This document shows positions 1 through 6,526 of a stretch of DNA of 8,069 nt, one piece after another. Position 1 is the first letter of the stretch; each line of letters opens with the position of its first letter. The stretch is from contig JBLIBC010000119.1 of assembly GCA_047632015.1 (NCBI GenBank), positions 1 to 8,069 on the forward strand. The letters are read 5' to 3'. Under the pieces are notes generated by a model, which saw only the letters and a list, made by a program, of their open reading frames with translations, was not told where the DNA came from and ran no database searches. The stretch is from JBLIAZ01 sp047632015. GTDB taxonomy: Bacteria; Bacteroidota; Bacteroidia; Flavobacteriales_C; GCA-002722245. The translations under genes and the position numbers were made by a program.

Positions 1-740
1 CCAAAAATCCAGTTTCAATCGTTTCATTGGCTTACAGAACATTGAGAGATTTGAATTTAAAGGACGACTCTCGAGTACTAGTTGTGGGCGCAGGGGAAAC
101 CAATACTACCATGTGTAAATTTCTATATAAGCATGGATTCAAACATTTCACAATAGTAAACAGAACCCTAAGCAAGGCTCAGTTGCTGGCCGATTCAGTA
201 AAAGGTGAGGCTTTAGCTCTTGATGAATTGCATACTCATCATAAAGGTTTTGACTTACTTGTCACTTGTACAGGAAGTGAGGATCCTATTTTTACTAAAT
301 CTGTTTATAAGAATTTGTTAATTGGAGAAACCAGTAAAAAAACAATTGTAGATTTAGCTGTTCCTACTGATGTTGACGCTTTAATTGTAACTGAATACGC
401 GACCAACTACATTGAAATAAATAAGTTAAAAGACATTTCAGCAACAAACTTACAAGCTCGAAAAAAAGAAATCAGTAAGTGTGAAGGACTCATTGCTAGT
501 AAACTTGAAGAATTTAAGCTTCATTACCGTGAGAGGAAAATTGAAATTGCTATGAAAACTGTTCCTCAAAAAGTGAAAGAAATCAGAAACCTAGCAGTAT
601 CAGAAGTGTTTTCAAAAGAGCTAGCCACTTTAGACGATTCAAGTAGGAAAGTGCTTGACAACATGCTTGCTTACATGGAGAAAAAGTACATCTCAGTACC
701 CATGAAAATGGCAAAAGAGATTTTGTTGAAAAATTCTTAA
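1..740 (+). CDS. hemA: Glutamyl-tRNA reductase, C-terminal part (5' end outside window)
   Basis: HemA reduces glutamyl-tRNA(Glu) with NADPH to glutamate-1-semialdehyde, the first committed step of C5-pathway haem and tetrapyrrole synthesis in the cytoplasm. The frame is open from the left edge (first full codon at base 3), so the TTG at 27 is internal and not a start. About 245 residues are visible. Numbered from the first full codon, they show the end of the catalytic domain (NPVSIVSLAYR), the NADPH-binding Rossmann motif GAGETN (about 29-34), NRT (53-55), the DLAVPTDVD segment (about 117-125), a long spinal helix, and the dimerisation domain (about 175-245, with VPQKVKEIRNLA). Roughly 170 N-terminal residues, including the catalytic cysteine region, lie outside the window. 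The family motif usually reads GAGEM, so the T after GAGE is a small deviation. The stop codon is TAA at 738-740. The identification is firm; whether the whole gene is intact cannot be seen. Confidence 0.95.
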   Translation, partial: KNPVSIVSLAYRTLRDLNLKDDSRVLVVGAGETNTTMCKFLYKHGFKHFTIVNRTLSKAQLLADSVKGEALALDELHTHHKGFDLLVTCTGSEDPIFTKSVYKNLLIGETSKKTIVDLAVPTDVDALIVTEYATNYIEINKLKDISATNLQARKKEISKCEGLIASKLEEFKLHYRERKIEIAMKTVPQKVKEIRNLAVSEVFSKELATLDDSSRKVLDNMLAYMEKKYISVPMKMAKEILLKNS

Positions 741-764
741 TTATATTCTTTTTCACCAAGCGCT

Positions 765-776
765 AATCAGCTGATT
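765..776. repeat. 12-bp perfect palindrome upstream of the HU-SPOR gene
   Basis: AATCAGCTGATT is a perfect palindrome in the 49-nt gap between hemA and the next gene. It ends 6 nt before a possible -7 element (783-790). The position would suit an operator, but it is short and has no T-tract, so it is not a convincing terminator. Function is inferred from position only. Confidence 0.3.
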
Positions 777-782
777 TAATAG

Positions 783-790
783 TACATTCG
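783..790 (+). promoter_or_regulatory. Possible Bacteroidota -7 element for the HU-SPOR gene
   Basis: TACATTCG resembles the Bacteroidota housekeeping -7 consensus TAnnTTTG with one mismatch. The block TTCGTGA-N2-CTTAAA that follows closely resembles TTCGTGACCTTAAA at 2097-2110, just upstream of the next plus-strand gene. I see no matching -33 TTG at the usual distance. If this is a promoter, the GTG at 790 lies inside it and a TTG at 811 or 823 becomes the likelier start of the downstream gene. Confidence 0.3.
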
Positions 791-2007
791 TGATACTTAA
801 AGTGATACGATTGGACAACCCTTTGAACATAAAATTAGAAAGTGTAATTCAAGAGATGCTCTTTAATTATGAATGTGTTGTAATTCCTCAATTTGGAGGG
901 TTTCTATCTCATTATCAAGCAGCTAAAATATTAAAGGATAAAAATTTAATATTGCCTCCAAGCAAAAGCTTGACTTTTAACGTATTATTAAAAGCTAATG
1001 ACGGATTGCTCGCTCAAGAACTTGTAACTAGGTTTAACGTGAGCTACAAGGAAGCTATTCAAGTTATTTCGTTACAAGTTGACAGTTGGCAGGAAATATT
1101 AAGCAACGGTGGAAAAGTATCAATACCAGGAGTAGGTAAGCTAAATAAAAACAAAAAAGATACGATCTTGTTTGTACAAGATTTAAATGCCAACTTATTG
1201 AATGATGCTTATGGTCTTGGTACTTTAAAGGCTCAAGTTCTTAAAAAAGATGGTATTACTGGCAAAATTAAGGAAGAATACATTCAACGTCAATCCTCAC
1301 CTTCGTTTAATCACAAAGTAAAAAAGATTGCTGCTGGTGGAAGTATCGCAGCTATACTGCTTGTACTTGCAATTTGGAGCTATTTAAATTTTGATATGGT
1401 TCAACATCAAGCAGAATCTCTTGGGGTTTTTGTATCAGGAATTGTAACCGAAGAAGCCGATGAATTAAAAAGTGAAGAGAGTCAGGAGGACAATGAGTTT
1501 GATTCCGATAAAGAAAACACAAGTAATTATGACAACAGATCGTCCGACAGCAATGATTTGAATACAGATGAAACAATTACATCTAGTCAAGAAATTAACG
1601 AATTCAATGTTCCTATAAGCGAAACACGATCTGAAGATTTAAACCTAAGTATTGAGGAAGACATCAATAAAAATAATGATGAGCTTTCAAGTGATCAGCA
1701 TCGAAAAGAGGTAGAAACTAAAATTGACAATACTGAAGTACAAACAAATGACTCTGAAGCAAGTAGCGAGGAAATCCATGATGGAAAATACATTATTGTT
1801 GCTGGTTGCTTTCGATCAGGGCGAAATGCAACCAATTTTGTGAATCAACTTAAAGCATTAGGTTATGAAGCTCATTTGTCTGGGTACTCTGCAAAAGGCT
1901 TGCACAGGGTTGCGTACGGATCTTATGATAATCAATCGGATGCAATAAAATCAATGCGTTGGATACAATCAATACACAACGCACAAGCGTGGATGACAAC
2001 GAGATAA
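790..2007 (+). CDS. HU-CCDC81 and SPOR domain membrane protein
   Basis: Residues about 16-75 and 77-142 match the tandem HU-like region (prokaryotic CCDC81-type HU domains) known from Bacteroidota; typical features are YECVVIPQFGGFLS and the later GGKVSIPGVGKL. A hydrophobic helix at about 180-198, preceded by basic residues (HKVKK), is the single membrane span. Residues 220-330 are a highly acidic, Asn/Ser-rich and probably disordered linker. Residues 331-405 are a SPOR domain (KYIIVAGCFRSGRNA...VAYGSYDNQSDA), a family that binds denuded septal peptidoglycan. The predicted topology is HU region in the cytoplasm and SPOR in the periplasm. What the HU part binds is unknown. An in-frame stop at 772-774 bounds the frame. 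GTG 790 gives the longest form, but the similarity begins near residue 16, and TTG at 811 or 823 (the latter giving MNIKLESVIQEML) fits the family start better. The gene follows hemA by 49 nt. Confidence 0.85.
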   Translation: MILKVIRLDNPLNIKLESVIQEMLFNYECVVIPQFGGFLSHYQAAKILKDKNLILPPSKSLTFNVLLKANDGLLAQELVTRFNVSYKEAIQVISLQVDSWQEILSNGGKVSIPGVGKLNKNKKDTILFVQDLNANLLNDAYGLGTLKAQVLKKDGITGKIKEEYIQRQSSPSFNHKVKKIAAGGSIAAILLVLAIWSYLNFDMVQHQAESLGVFVSGIVTEEADELKSEESQEDNEFDSDKENTSNYDNRSSDSNDLNTDETITSSQEINEFNVPISETRSEDLNLSIEEDINKNNDELSSDQHRKEVETKIDNTEVQTNDSEASSEEIHDGKYIIVAGCFRSGRNATNFVNQLKALGYEAHLSGYSAKGLHRVAYGSYDNQSDAIKSMRWIQSIHNAQAWMTTR

Positions 2008-2064
2008 TGATGTCAATATTAACCCAAATGAAACTTCAATAAAATTCTTCAAAACCTTGAACTA

Positions 2065-2089
2065 TTCGTGCAATGATTTCGTGCGAAAT
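2065..2089. repeat. Direct repeat TTCGTGC overlapping an inverted repeat
   Basis: TTCGTGC occurs at 2065-2071 and again at 2078-2084, a 13-nt spacing. The second copy is part of a perfect inverted repeat, ATTTCG-TG-CGAAAT, at 2076-2089. A third TTCGTG (2097-2102) overlaps the proposed -7 element. This cluster lies directly upstream of the presumed promoter of the PpiD-like gene, where a regulator or a second promoter could act. The function is inferred; only the repeats are seen directly. Confidence 0.4.
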
Positions 2090-2092
2090 AAG

Positions 2093-2100
2093 TATCTTCG
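2093..2100 (+). promoter_or_regulatory. Probable -7 promoter element of the PpiD-like gene
   Basis: TATCTTCG matches the Bacteroidota -7 consensus TAnnTTTG with one substitution. It ends 21 nt before the ATG at 2122, nearly the same spacing as the tgt promoter element in this window (22 nt). No clear -33 TTG is present at 17-23 nt upstream. The leader that follows is A/T-rich and has no Shine-Dalgarno sequence, as is usual in this phylum. Confidence 0.4.
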
Positions 2101-2121
2101 TGACCTTAAAAATTAATAAAA

Positions 2122-4320
2122 ATGGCAGTTTTTCAAAAAATTAGAGACAATTCCCTACTAAGTTTAATCGTAATAGGAGGCGGTTTGTTTTTGTTCATTA
2201 TTGGTGATTCGTTTTCAAGTTCAGCTCCTACTGTAGAGGATAGTGTTGGGAACTTTGAAGGAAAAGACATATCCCAAGTAGAGTTTGACAACTTCTTTTC
2301 AACTATTCTTTACTTGAATGGTAATTCCAATTCTGTAGCTTCTTTAAGTGATCAAGAAAAGCAGCAGTATTCAGTACAAACATGGAATCAATTAATTCGT
2401 AAAAAGATTTTTGAAAGCGAAGCCGATGACAATGGTATCAAAGTAGTTGAGGCTGAAGTGGAGGACATGATGGCCGGTGAAAATGTTTCACAGTATTTTG
2501 TCAATGTACTTTTTGGAGGTCCACAATCATACAGTGGTTTGAGAGAAGAGTTAAGTGCTGATGTGGAAAATTATTTGTCATTCAGTAAAGTTGGTAATGA
2601 CAGCAAAACAGAAGTACTTAAAGAATTTGGGGTTTCGTTAAGGAAACAAGAGAAATTATTAAGTATAGTGAAAAATTCATTCTTTACTACAACTAGTGAG
2701 TCATTGGATTTATACGAAGGGAAATATGGAAAAAAGGTTGTAACTGTTGCTACAGTTCCTTACTACTTAATTGCAGATTCTTTAATTGAAGTAAGCGATA
2801 ATGAAATCAAGGATTTTTACAATAAAAACAAAGGAAAATATAAGTTATTCCAACCTTCTAAAAAAGTTATTTATGGTTCATACAGCGTTGATCCAACTCC
2901 TGAGGATGACAAGGAAGTAGTAGATTGGGCTAAAGAAACTGTGCAACTGTTTACGGAGGAAATAAATGATGAATTATTTGTTAGAACAGAGAGTGAAACG
3001 TCATTCGATAATGCTTATTATAAAAAGGGAGGTGGCCTTGTTGCTGAGCTTGACAATAACTTGTTCGATAAAGAAGTAGGCTTTGTTTACGGTCCTTACA
3101 GTGGATATAATAATGGAAATAAAACTTACAACGTTGCTAAAGTAATTGATGTTCAGCACATGCCTGATTCAGCAAAAGTGTCACAAGTATTGTTAACTCC
3201 AGACAAACATTTTGAAGCTGCTTTTGCTTCCAACAAAAAACCAGCAGACGAAGAGATAAGAGCAGTATGGGCATCATTTGATAGTTATGTGGACAGTGTT
3301 TATAATGAATTGTTATCGGGAGGTAATTTTGCTAGTACGGCAACTGCTATTTCTGTAGACTCCGCCAGTGCAATAAAAGGAGGTGATTTAGGATGGATTC
3401 AAGAAAAATCTCAATTGTATTCTCCTGAAATGTTGGATTCAATATTCCTTGAGTCTGCGTCTACCAATTCAGTAAAAAAAGTAAAAGTTTACATTCAAAA
3501 CGGAACTTACTACTATTACCAACTTGTAAAAGTGAAGGAAATGGGAGAGAAGTCTAAAAAAATAAAAGTTGGTATTGTTTCCAAATCAGTATTGCCAGGA
3601 AACAAAACTAGGGATGGATTCTTTAACAAAATTAATCAAGTTGCAATCGCTTTAAATGATGGTAAAAACTTTACTGAACTTAAAGATTCATTCCAGATAC
3701 AAATAGATTCATCCAAAGTAGAGCCTCAACAGTATCTTGTAAACGATTTAAAAAGTGCTAGGACACTAGTTTATTGGGCGTTCAACACAGCAGAAGATGG
3801 ACAGTCAAAAGTATTTGACTTTGACAGAAAATACATTGTAGCTTTAGTTGTGGAGGAAACAGAGAGAGGCTACCGCACTTTGGAAGATGAGGAAGTAAAA
3901 GGTGAGATAAGAGAGAAGGTTAGAAAAATTAAAAAGGCTGCATACATTGCAGCAGAACTTGGTGAAGTAAACGAAGCTACTTTAACTAGCGTTACAACAA
4001 CCTTCGCTGGTGCATCGGTTGAAACTACAAATGATGTGACTTCTGGTAATGGATTGCCTAAACTTCAATATGAAAGCAATCTAACAGGTGTAATAGCTTC
4101 ACTTAAATTAGGAAGTATATCTCAAGTTGTTACCGGATTAGATGCTGCTTATATTGTAAAAGTAAATACTGATGTTCCAGCAACAATAACTAAGGAAACT
4201 AACTTTGATTTGGAATCAGCTCAATTAAATCAGCAGAACGGGAACAAAATGGAGTTTGTTGTTCAAGAGCTAATTATTGAAAAGGCAGATGTGGATGACA
4301 ACAGAAACACCTTGCAATAA
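2122..4320 (+). CDS. PpiD/SurA-like membrane-anchored peptidyl-prolyl isomerase/chaperone
   Basis: This 732-aa protein matches the Bacteroidota PpiD-like family of periplasmic folding factors, held in the inner membrane by one N-terminal helix. The start MAVFQKIRDN is followed by a hydrophobic span at about 11-28, giving N-in/C-out topology. Residues about 40-240 form the SurA-N/PpiD-type chaperone region (EFDNFF, WNQLIRKKIFESEA, SDNEIKDFYNKNKGKYK). A parvulin-type rotamase domain spans about 352-472 and has the hallmark KGGDLGWI at 419-426. A helical and beta C-terminal region continues to 732. At the usual SH(I/L)L position near the domain start the sequence reads SQVLL, and the late GYHL(I) histidine region reads TYYYYQLVKV, so both common active-site histidines seem absent. 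The domain may therefore serve in client binding more than catalysis, as reported for E. coli PpiD. The ATG has an A-rich leader (TAAAAATG). The gene probably has its own promoter at 2093-2100 and ends at the terminator at 4370-4401. Confidence 0.88.
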   Translation: MAVFQKIRDNSLLSLIVIGGGLFLFIIGDSFSSSAPTVEDSVGNFEGKDISQVEFDNFFSTILYLNGNSNSVASLSDQEKQQYSVQTWNQLIRKKIFESEADDNGIKVVEAEVEDMMAGENVSQYFVNVLFGGPQSYSGLREELSADVENYLSFSKVGNDSKTEVLKEFGVSLRKQEKLLSIVKNSFFTTTSESLDLYEGKYGKKVVTVATVPYYLIADSLIEVSDNEIKDFYNKNKGKYKLFQPSKKVIYGSYSVDPTPEDDKEVVDWAKETVQLFTEEINDELFVRTESETSFDNAYYKKGGGLVAELDNNLFDKEVGFVYGPYSGYNNGNKTYNVAKVIDVQHMPDSAKVSQVLLTPDKHFEAAFASNKKPADEEIRAVWASFDSYVDSVYNELLSGGNFASTATAISVDSASAIKGGDLGWIQEKSQLYSPEMLDSIFLESASTNSVKKVKVYIQNGTYYYYQLVKVKEMGEKSKKIKVGIVSKSVLPGNKTRDGFFNKINQVAIALNDGKNFTELKDSFQIQIDSSKVEPQQYLVNDLKSARTLVYWAFNTAEDGQSKVFDFDRKYIVALVVEETERGYRTLEDEEVKGEIREKVRKIKKAAYIAAELGEVNEATLTSVTTTFAGASVETTNDVTSGNGLPKLQYESNLTGVIASLKLGSISQVVTGLDAAYIVKVNTDVPATITKETNFDLESAQLNQQNGNKMEFVVQELIIEKADVDDNRNTLQ

Positions 4321-4369
4321 GCTGAAGTAAGTTATCAAAACAGAGCTAATACATTAAAATATTAATTCT

Positions 4370-4401
4370 AAAAAGCCAGCATATTTATGTTGGCTTTTTT
4401 T
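4370..4401. terminator. Bidirectional intrinsic terminator between convergent genes
   Basis: AAAAAGCCAGCATA (4370-4383) pairs with TATGTTGGCTTTTT (4386-4399) through one G-U wobble, and the T run extends to 4401. In practice the loop would be TATTTA. A-tracts and T-tracts flank the stem on both sides, so it can end transcription of the PpiD-like gene (stop at 4318-4320) on the plus strand and of the WD40 gene on the minus strand. The TAA stop of the WD40 gene (4402-4400) overlaps the edge of the structure. Confidence 0.88.
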
Positions 4402-5278
4402 ATATTTTCCAATAACATATAGCCTTATCATCGCCAACACTAATCAAGAAGTTGTGTTTTGACACATACGCCATGTTATTCACAGAATGTGTGTGAGCTT
4501 TGAATTCAGGGTAACTGTACCTTTTACTTAATTCCAATGTATCAACATCCCATTGTTTTATGGTTTTATCCCTTGAACAAGAATACAAACTACCGTCAAT
4601 TATTATTAATTTATAAATAGCCCAATTGTGTGCAGCGATATCTAGTACTGCACTTTTTTTAACCAAACTAAACACCTTTAAATGAGCATCCTTTCCTCCT
4701 ATAAGGATGGCATCCTTTTGTGGCAGATAACATAAACTGTTTATTCCCTCTTCATTTACTTGCTGAGTAGCCACTAATTGCAAATTGTTGATATCAATGG
4801 TATACATCACTCCTTCAGTAGTTCCAATAAAAGCACTGTCATCATGTATTTCAATTGCTCTAATTTTTGATTCACTTATTTGTTTTGACAACAGCAATTC
4901 ATAATTGTCACAATTCCAAATTGACAATTTACCATCACCACTGCCAACAATTAAACAATTATTTGCTGCATTATACCTTGCTGCAAAAACTCCCTTTTTA
5001 TGATAAGTAATGTATTTAATTTCTTTTCTTGCCACCAAGTCAATAATGTGAATATCACCGTTAAACAAACCTATGACAAGGTGCTTTTCATTAGCGATAG
5101 TTAAATTTAAGATGGTGGATTTAGTTTTTATCGAAAAGTCTGTGTTTTCAAAAGTACGGGGATTCCATGAGGCTACCACATTATCAACTCCTCCAGTAAA
5201 TATTAAGTCCAATTTTTTTGAATAGCACACGGCGTACAATGAACCGGCATGTTGAAGTATTTTCTTTTCTAATTCCAT
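4400..5278 (-). CDS. WD40 repeat protein, seven-bladed beta-propeller
   Basis: The 292-aa product is made almost wholly of WD40 repeats. Clear blades with an initial His and terminal W-(D/N/K)-like ends lie at about 10-38 (HAGSLYAV...ASW), 93-121 (HKKGVFAA...SIW), 217-243 (HNWAIYKL...KQW) and 262-290 (HTHSVNNM...CYW). Weaker blades lie at about 50-80, 138-162 and 178-203, which gives seven and one closed propeller. I see no signal peptide, membrane segment or enzymatic domain, so it is probably a cytoplasmic protein-interaction scaffold; its partner is unknown. The ATG at 5278-5276 is the first plausible start. The gene is monocistronic: it is divergent from tgt across 109 nt with its own probable promoter, and convergent with the PpiD-like gene with a shared terminator. 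The fold assignment is firm; no biological role can be read from the sequence. Confidence 0.88.
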   Translation of the reverse strand: MELEKKILQHAGSLYAVCYSKKLDLIFTGGVDNVVASWNPRTFENTDFSIKTKSTILNLTIANEKHLVIGLFNGDIHIIDLVARKEIKYITYHKKGVFAARYNAANNCLIVGSGDGKLSIWNCDNYELLLSKQISESKIRAIEIHDDSAFIGTTEGVMYTIDINNLQLVATQQVNEEGINSLCYLPQKDAILIGGKDAHLKVFSLVKKSAVLDIAAHNWAIYKLIIIDGSLYSCSRDKTIKQWDVDTLELSKRYSYPEFKAHTHSVNNMAYVSKHNFLISVGDDKAICYWKI

Positions 5279-5313
5279 TATGTGTTTATCGGAAAATGAT
5301 CCAATTTATCTTG

Positions 5314-5346
5314 TAAAGATACTAAGAAACGGATTCAGGTTGACAA
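5314..5346 (-). promoter_or_regulatory. Probable promoter of the WD40 gene
   Basis: On the minus strand, TATCTTTA (5321-5314) resembles the Bacteroidota -7 element TAnnTTTG. TTG at 5346-5344 lies 22 nt upstream, within the range reported for -33/-7 spacing in flavobacteria. The -7 element ends 35 nt before the ATG at 5278. The -33 TTG is one arm of the GGTTG-A-CAACC repeat that also carries the TTG of the opposing tgt promoter. Confidence 0.4.
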
Positions 5347-5348
5347 CC
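5338..5348. repeat. Inverted repeat GGTTG-A-CAACC between divergent promoters
   Basis: This is a perfect 5-bp inverted repeat around a single central base. Each arm provides a TTG, one per strand, in a -33-like position for the divergent WD40 and tgt genes. It may be simply two back-to-back -33 elements, or an operator controlling both genes; the sequence does not decide between these. Confidence 0.4.
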
Positions 5349-5365
5349 TTAAAATGTTATCTTTG
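5340..5365 (+). promoter_or_regulatory. Probable promoter of the tgt operon
   Basis: TTGACA (5340-5345) is followed by TATCTTTG (5358-5365), an exact match to the Bacteroidota -7 consensus TAnnTTTG. The gap from TTG to TATCTTTG is 15 nt, slightly shorter than usual, so the -7 assignment is better supported than the -33. The element ends 22 nt before the GTG start of tgt. It probably drives both tgt and the downstream permease gene. Confidence 0.55.
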
Positions 5366-5387
5366 CTAGGTTTTTAAATCTTATAAT

Positions 5388-6521
5388 GTGAAATTCGAAA
5401 TAAGCAGCAAAGATAAATTATCCAAAGCCAGGGCAGCTACTGTCACCACCGATCACGGAAAAATACAAACACCAGTATTTATGTCTGTAGGTACAGTTGG
5501 TACTGTTAAAACAGTGCATCAAAAAGAGCTAATAGAAGATATCGATGCTCCTATCATATTGGGTAATACCTACCACTTGTATTTACGACCAGGAACAGAA
5601 ATCCTTCAGAAAGCTGGAGGATTACACAAATTCATGAATTGGGAACGTCCAATTTTGACTGACAGTGGAGGGTTTCAAGTTTATTCCTTAGCTGGAAGAC
5701 GAAAAATAAAAGAGGAAGGTGTTAAATTCAAGTCACACATTGATGGTTCATACCACTTTTTTAGCCCTGAAAAAGCGATTGAAATTCAACGTCAAATAGG
5801 AGGAGATATCATCATGGCATTTGACGAATGTACACCTTACCCATGTGATTACCATTACGCAAAAAGGTCCATGCACATGACTCATCGGTGGCTAGAGCGT
5901 TGCTGTGATCATTTTGACAAAGGAACTAAGCCCTTATATGGCCATGATCAAACATTTTTCCCAATCGTTCAAGGCAGCACTTATAAAGACTTACGAGTAC
6001 AATCCGCTGAGGCAATTGCTTCCTTTGAAAGAGAAGGGAATGCTATCGGAGGTTTATCAGTAGGAGAACCAGCAGAAGAAATGTATGCCATGTGTGAAAT
6101 CGTATGTGATGTACTACCTGAGGACAAGCCGCGTTACTTAATGGGAGTTGGAACTCCTGTAAATTTATTAGAAAACGTAGCTTTGGGAGTTGACATGTTT
6201 GATTGCGTAATGCCTACAAGAAATGCTCGAAACGGCATGTTGTTCACCTCTGAAGGTATCATTAATATTAAAAATAAAAAATGGGAAGACGATTTTAGCC
6301 CATTGGATGAAAATGGAACAGCAAGTGTTGACAGCATATACAGTAAAGCATACGTACGTCATCTTTTTTCAGCTCACGAATTGTTGGGGAAACAAATTGC
6401 TAGCGTCCATAACTTGGCTTTTTATGTCAATTTAATGAAGCAAGCAAGAGAACACATCATAGCAGGAGATTTTAGTTCTTGGAAGGACATCATGGTTAAA
6501 AAACTAGCTCAACGAATTTAA
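5388..6521 (+). CDS. tgt: Queuine tRNA-ribosyltransferase (tRNA-guanine transglycosylase)
   Basis: Bacterial TGT swaps guanine 34 in the anticodon of GUN-decoding tRNAs (Asp, Asn, His, Tyr) for preQ1 on the way to queuosine. The 377-aa length is normal. Visible motifs are GNTYHLYLRPG (59-69), TDSGGFQVYSL with the conserved active-site Asp at D92, MAFDECTPYPCDY with the base-recognition Asp at D146, VQGS (194-197), GGLSVGEP (221-228), and DMFDCVMPTRNARNG with the presumed nucleophile D272. The usual zinc-site CxCxxC is absent: the equivalent positions are G310, A312 and D315, while the fourth ligand, H341 in SVHNL, is kept. The fold is otherwise complete, and flavobacterial homologues as I recall them share the loss, so I call the gene functional. 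The start is GTG 5388 because the overlapping ATG at 5386 is out of frame and stops at once. The lptF/G-like gene follows after 5 nt, suggesting co-transcription. Confidence 0.96.
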   Translation: MKFEISSKDKLSKARAATVTTDHGKIQTPVFMSVGTVGTVKTVHQKELIEDIDAPIILGNTYHLYLRPGTEILQKAGGLHKFMNWERPILTDSGGFQVYSLAGRRKIKEEGVKFKSHIDGSYHFFSPEKAIEIQRQIGGDIIMAFDECTPYPCDYHYAKRSMHMTHRWLERCCDHFDKGTKPLYGHDQTFFPIVQGSTYKDLRVQSAEAIASFEREGNAIGGLSVGEPAEEMYAMCEIVCDVLPEDKPRYLMGVGTPVNLLENVALGVDMFDCVMPTRNARNGMLFTSEGIINIKNKKWEDDFSPLDENGTASVDSIYSKAYVRHLFSAHELLGKQIASVHNLAFYVNLMKQAREHIIAGDFSSWKDIMVKKLAQRI

Positions 6522-6526
6522 CGGGT

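Noticed and set aside
27..29. TTG as the start of a 237-aa protein
   Set aside because: The same frame continues upstream to the window edge with HemA-like residues (NPVSIVS), so this is an internal leucine codon of a truncated gene.
741..789. Terminator for hemA
   Set aside because: The only hairpin-like element is the 12-bp palindrome without a following T run, and the T-rich stretch precedes it.
1352..1576. Minus-strand 74-codon open frame
   Set aside because: It lies entirely opposite the HU-SPOR gene, has a Cys/His/Leu-rich composition typical of antisense reading, and shows no domain.
6134..6435. Three short open frames overlapping tgt (two minus, one plus)
   Set aside because: All lie inside the strongly conserved 3' half of tgt in other frames; none has its own leader or recognisable domain.
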